Assembly (NCBI GenBank): GCA_025403435.1
Contig: CM046333.1
Span: 30,525,521-30,589,520, forward strand
Direction of reading: 5' to 3'
DNA: 64,000 nt
DNA from: Artocarpus heterophyllus
Lineage: Eukaryota > Streptophyta > Magnoliopsida > Rosales > Moraceae
Part shown: positions 60,421 through 64,000 of the stretch, piece by piece
Layout: each line of letters opens with the position of its first letter
Numbering within the stretch: position 1 is the stretch's first letter
Made by a program: the position numbers and the translations under genes
Notes under the pieces: generated by a model
Seen by the model: the letters and a program-made list of their open reading frames with translations, nothing else
Told to the model about the DNA's origin: nothing
Database searches by the model: none

Positions 60421-62340
60421 TGTTGGAAAACAAGTACATAGCGGAATTTTAAAAATTTTAAATTAGAGTGTTTTTTAAAACACAAATTTTACATGCTAAA
60501 TACATAAATTAATAGCAGAGCTTACTAACCACTTTTGCATACCGAAGTGGGTATAATCTATGTAGAGAAGAACCTTCTAGAAGAGTCTTAACCAACTGGT
60601 CTTCTTTGCGATTCTCTATCCATGGTCGGAGTATGGGTGGTCACACATTGTATAGCTTTTCCTCTGATAACTCATTCCAACCATAAGAGAAAACCAAGAG
60701 CTAAAGTCCTTGATGTTAAACAATAGCTCTTTGTGAGTTTCAGAGTTTCTCACACTAGAGTATTCACTCTTTGCTTCTCAAGTTATCTAAATAACAAAGA
60801 AAACTCACCCCTATTTATAGTGGTTGAATTTGGGGTTAAACCTTATCAAATTAGGCTTCACAATTCGAGTTTAGATCAACTTCCAATGAAAAACATGTAT
60901 ATTGATTATCACATTTTTGGCATGTTTATTGTCTGTCGAACTTACTCCATCAGCCTGTCGAAGATTCCCATTGGCCTGCCGATCGTGCAATAATCTAGAA
61001 TCATTGGAAAATCTTTTTTGCCACCCAAAATCTTAGATAGAGCCTCAGTTTTAATTCAAATAACTCAATAGAGAAGTTATCTGATTGAAACCTTCTTATA
61101 TAGATAATCCCATAGAAAATAACATATTATCCAAATAATTCAAAATGTTTATCTTGAATTAACTTACAAAGTTAATTCAATCAATAAACTAACATGAATT
61201 ATTAAATCCAGTCTTATTGAACTTCACCCAATCTAATAATTTAACATAAGTCAACAATATATAGGAAAAACACACCGTATCATTACAGGATTTATAATGA
61301 GCTAGCAAAGGGGAGCCGGGGGACATATATAGTTTAAGCTCTTATAATTATAAAATATAATATCCTAAATACATATTTTATAATTATCAACTCTAACGTA
61401 ACTCCACTAAAAGTTTAGACCTGTACTCTCAAATTATATAAAATTACAAAACTCCAATAAGCAAATCGTCTATGATATATCATAATGTGTCACATCCCCA
61501 TAGGATATTCATAATCGACTTAAGGATAAATTTTGTTTTACCTTCTTAATTATTTTTATCTTATGTTCTATTATCACACCATTAAAATACTTACTATCCA
61601 TAGATAGTACACCATTCGGTTATACCTATGTATTCAAATGGTTGAGCGCTTCAGTCTTCTAATTCCAGGACAATGCATAAAAGAGAATGTTGTTAACACT
61701 ACAAAAGAACTATGGATTCCATATCTATGAATAACGAGTTTACATCAATCAAGAGTCATGCCTCCAACATATCAATATGTGTACCATCATTAAGTCCGGA
61801 CGTCACCCTTTGGTATATCAAATGAAGTCAAGATAACGAGCCCATTAGTCATTTCAAGATTAAGACACAACACATATGATTGTCTAAAGTGAATTGATTT
61901 GTACAAACAAAATCATTAACCAAATCAATTTAACTTTTATGTCCCGATCCAATACATAGTCACCTATGACAATACATAAATGTTTCTACTCATGGAGTCC
62001 TACTTCGATGACCAAGACAAGCCATCTCCTGTTAGGAATGTAGATAACATAAAAATCTTAGAATGAATAAAGCACCCAACTTTATATCCTTGATTGCGAA
62101 TCTTTTCATTTAGACCATTATCTTTAAGATTCATGTCTTGTGCATAATCTACCCATCATATGCATGATTCTTAAAGTTAAGGCCGACTGTCTCAGACTTT
62201 TGTTTGCTTATCATACATCAATAGAAATGAACATAAAGAGAACAATATTTGGTATATGAATAATAAATAAACTATTTATTGATAAAATGTCTCCAAAAAT
62301 ATATTACAACATTTTACTCCTTATGGCACTATGTCTAACA
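60421..62340 (-). repeat. 5' LTR of copia copy D (complete)
   Basis: 1920 bp; minus-strand ends TGTTAGACATAG and TTTTCCAACA. TATAAATA on the minus strand at 60812-60819; motif remnants at 60945-60990 (CATCAGCCTGTCGAAG, TTGGCCTGCCGATCG). It abuts LINE sequence at 62341. Confidence 0.9.
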
Positions 62341-63177
62341 CTTTGATCTTGGAGTGTAATTTGTAAGCCAAGAACGATTGAAGGTTTAGGGATTAGGAGA
62401 CATAGAGACATGAATAAGCCATTACTTGCAAAATGGGGCTGGTTCCACTTTCTAGGTTAAACGATCTATAGGCTAGAGTCCTTTATGCAAAATATTTGTA
62501 GAATAGTGAGTTCTTTACTATAGAGCCCAAACAAGGAGACAATCACTTTTGGAGAGGTGTGTTGCATTCTAAGGAGATTGTCCTAGCAAGTGCTTGTAAA
62601 CTTATTGGAGATGGAACTTCCAGAAGCATTTAAACTAGCCCTAGGTTCCTTTTAGTTAGAACTTTTGTTCTCAACCTCCTTATCAACATGCTTTGGGGTA
62701 CTATTTGTGAGTGAACTTATGCAGCCTGGTGGTGAATAGGATGTGGGAGTGCCTCGTAGTATCTACATGTATGAAGATGTTCAGAAGGTTCTAGCTATTC
62801 TTCAAGGCATAGTAGTCAGTGACGATAGGTGGGGCTAGATTGTTGCTCCAAATGGAAGATTTTCTATTAAATTGGCTTATCTTCTAGGCAAGGGATAGGA
62901 GTATTAGTTGCATACTGAGGAAAAGAAGTTATGGAAAAAGATATGGCATGCCAACTTAACGCTAAAACTTAGGCTACTATGGTGGTCTCTTTGCTAAATT
63001 TTGCACCCTCTTTGTGATGTGCTTGCGTCTCGCTTCCAAGTGGAGTTAAAGCTTTGCCCACTTTGTCACTTAGTTAAGGAGAATACCACTCATTTGTTCT
63101 TGGAGTGCTCTAAGGTTGCTCTTATTTGGTTAATGTCTTCTTGGTCCTTAAGGATAGAGGATTTGAGAGGTAACAAG
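62341..63177 (+). pseudogene. LINE, 3' part of ORF2
   Basis: Continues the LINE: ICKPRTIEGLGIRRHRDMNK, LLAKWGWFHFLG, then the FWRGVLHSKEIVLASACKLIG block. The C-terminal zf-RVT region reads WKKIWHANLTLKLRLLWWSL, then CPLCHLVKENTTHLFLECSK (63060-63110). Stops interrupt it. The reverse transcriptase palm with the catalytic box and thumb, perhaps 250 residues, is missing between the two LINE parts. It is cut at 63177 by a new LTR. Confidence 0.85.
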
Positions 63178-63643
63178 TGTTAGAACAAAATTGTGATGAA
63201 AACCATCATCACCTAGGATCATTCATGTCAAATCATCAAGAATATTAATAAGATGCAGAAGATAACCTAAATCCATTGATTGAATATGATTCTTGAGTCT
63301 GTTGGTTGAGGATCTTCCAAGTCTGGTGCGTAAATCCTCCTTCACATAATGTTCTGTAATTTCTCTATAGATGGGGAACAGAAAAATAACGTACGTACTG
63401 ACTTGAGGACCACAGCCCCTTTATATAATTGCTAAACCCTAGCAATTATCCTTAATTACCAATTCAGCCCATCATAAAATTAGTAATTATATTTTTGGTC
63501 TCTATACATAGGAGGCCCACACTTAATGATGCGTTAAAAGCCCAAAATCCAAATTGATCACTTTTAATTGGGCAACCTTATTGATAGCCTTTAATTCACA
63601 TTTATTTAATATATTAGCCCATATATTGGATTTAGATCCAACA
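63178..63643 (-). repeat. 3' LTR of a second type of copia-like element
   Basis: A 466-bp segment with minus-strand ends TGTTGGATCTAAATCC and TTGTTCTAACA. Immediately inside is a PPT (minus strand CCCAAGTGAGAGAT, 63644-63657). This fixes it as the 3' LTR of a minus-strand element whose body runs off the right edge. It interrupts the LINE. Confidence 0.8.
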
Positions 63644-64000
63644 ATCTCTCACTTGGGCTATATATGAAACTTTATAAATGTGAATTATATCTTATGAGCT
63701 CATGAATTTTGCTATCAAAACCTTATGCATCTCAACAATCTTGTCCATTAACCACATCAATATAGGACCAAAGCGACCTTCATTACATATATTGTAACGA
63801 GACCTATCAATCATCACATATACCAATACAACTAATGACAAGATCAAGCATGGATATGTAGCATAGAAATTTCATGCAATGTGATCTTAACATGCCTATT
63901 TCCAACTAGTCTACTTCAAAACCTTAGTGAGATCAAACCATACCAAAATCAGAGTGTGAATAAACCGAAAACTTTATTTTTGTACAAAATAACCTTAAAA
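63644..64000 (-). mobile_element. Internal region of the copia-like element at the right edge
   Basis: PPT followed, on the minus strand, by non-coding AT-rich sequence reading outwards. No coding block is reached before the window ends, so assignment to copia rests on the LTR-PPT structure only. Confidence 0.5.

Larger units (their letters stand above)
57590..62340 (-). mobile_element. Long-LTR Ty1/copia element, copy D (3' half deleted)
   Basis: A minus-strand copy with a complete 5' LTR (60421-62340), PBS (60404-60418, TGATATTAGAGCC), leader and gag. It ends in the protease-integrase linker at about 57590; pol and the 3' LTR are absent. It separates two parts of one LINE. Since LINE sequence is also missing at this junction, one deletion probably removed both. 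Confidence 0.88.

Overview
This is plant nuclear DNA, most likely from a eudicot. It is AT-rich and dominated by LTR retrotransposons. It carries a single intron-containing host gene, whose protein has the layout of the angiosperm tapetum bHLH subgroup (bHLH10/89/91 type). I cannot name the species. I see no bacterial, organellar or CRISPR features.

Layout. 1-3146: AT-rich intergenic DNA with a possible foldback element and a decayed tRNA-Leu. 3147-8122: a full-length Ty1/copia element on the minus strand, with both LTRs, PBS, PPT and a perfect 5-bp target duplication (CGGAG), inactivated by stops and frameshifts. 8123-9550: intergenic, with a short DnaJ-like fragment. 9553-11871: the bHLH gene on the minus strand, three coding exons, 442 residues; its probable 5' UTR and promoter reach about 12760. 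12760-15180: AT-rich, with a perfect 37-bp-arm hairpin. From 15.2 kb to the end the window is nested transposons.

The nest contains: a decayed copia fragment (15178-17421); a minus-strand copia element with about 2-kb LTRs (17422-25671); an Athila/Tat-like gypsy LTR and gag (25672-29431, a further piece at 37767-38015); two plus-strand copies of the same long-LTR copia family (29432-37766 and 38016-50232); a gypsy solo LTR (39509-41706) inside the leader of the second; a copia solo LTR (47759-50081) inside its 3' LTR; a copia LTR fragment (50233-50927); an internally deleted gypsy element (50928-55240); a LINE in two parts (55243-57589 and 62341-63177) separated by a truncated minus-strand copia element (57590-62340); and the LTR of another minus-strand copia-like element (63178-63643) running off the window.

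All transposon reading frames carry stops, frameshifts or lost catalytic residues, so only the bHLH gene looks intact. The least expected signal is a near-palindromic GC-rich motif, TCGGC-AG-GCCGA, clustered in the LTR and leader of the copia family and also in the LTR of the unrelated gypsy family. No unmistakably new system was found; this shared motif is the best candidate for follow-up.
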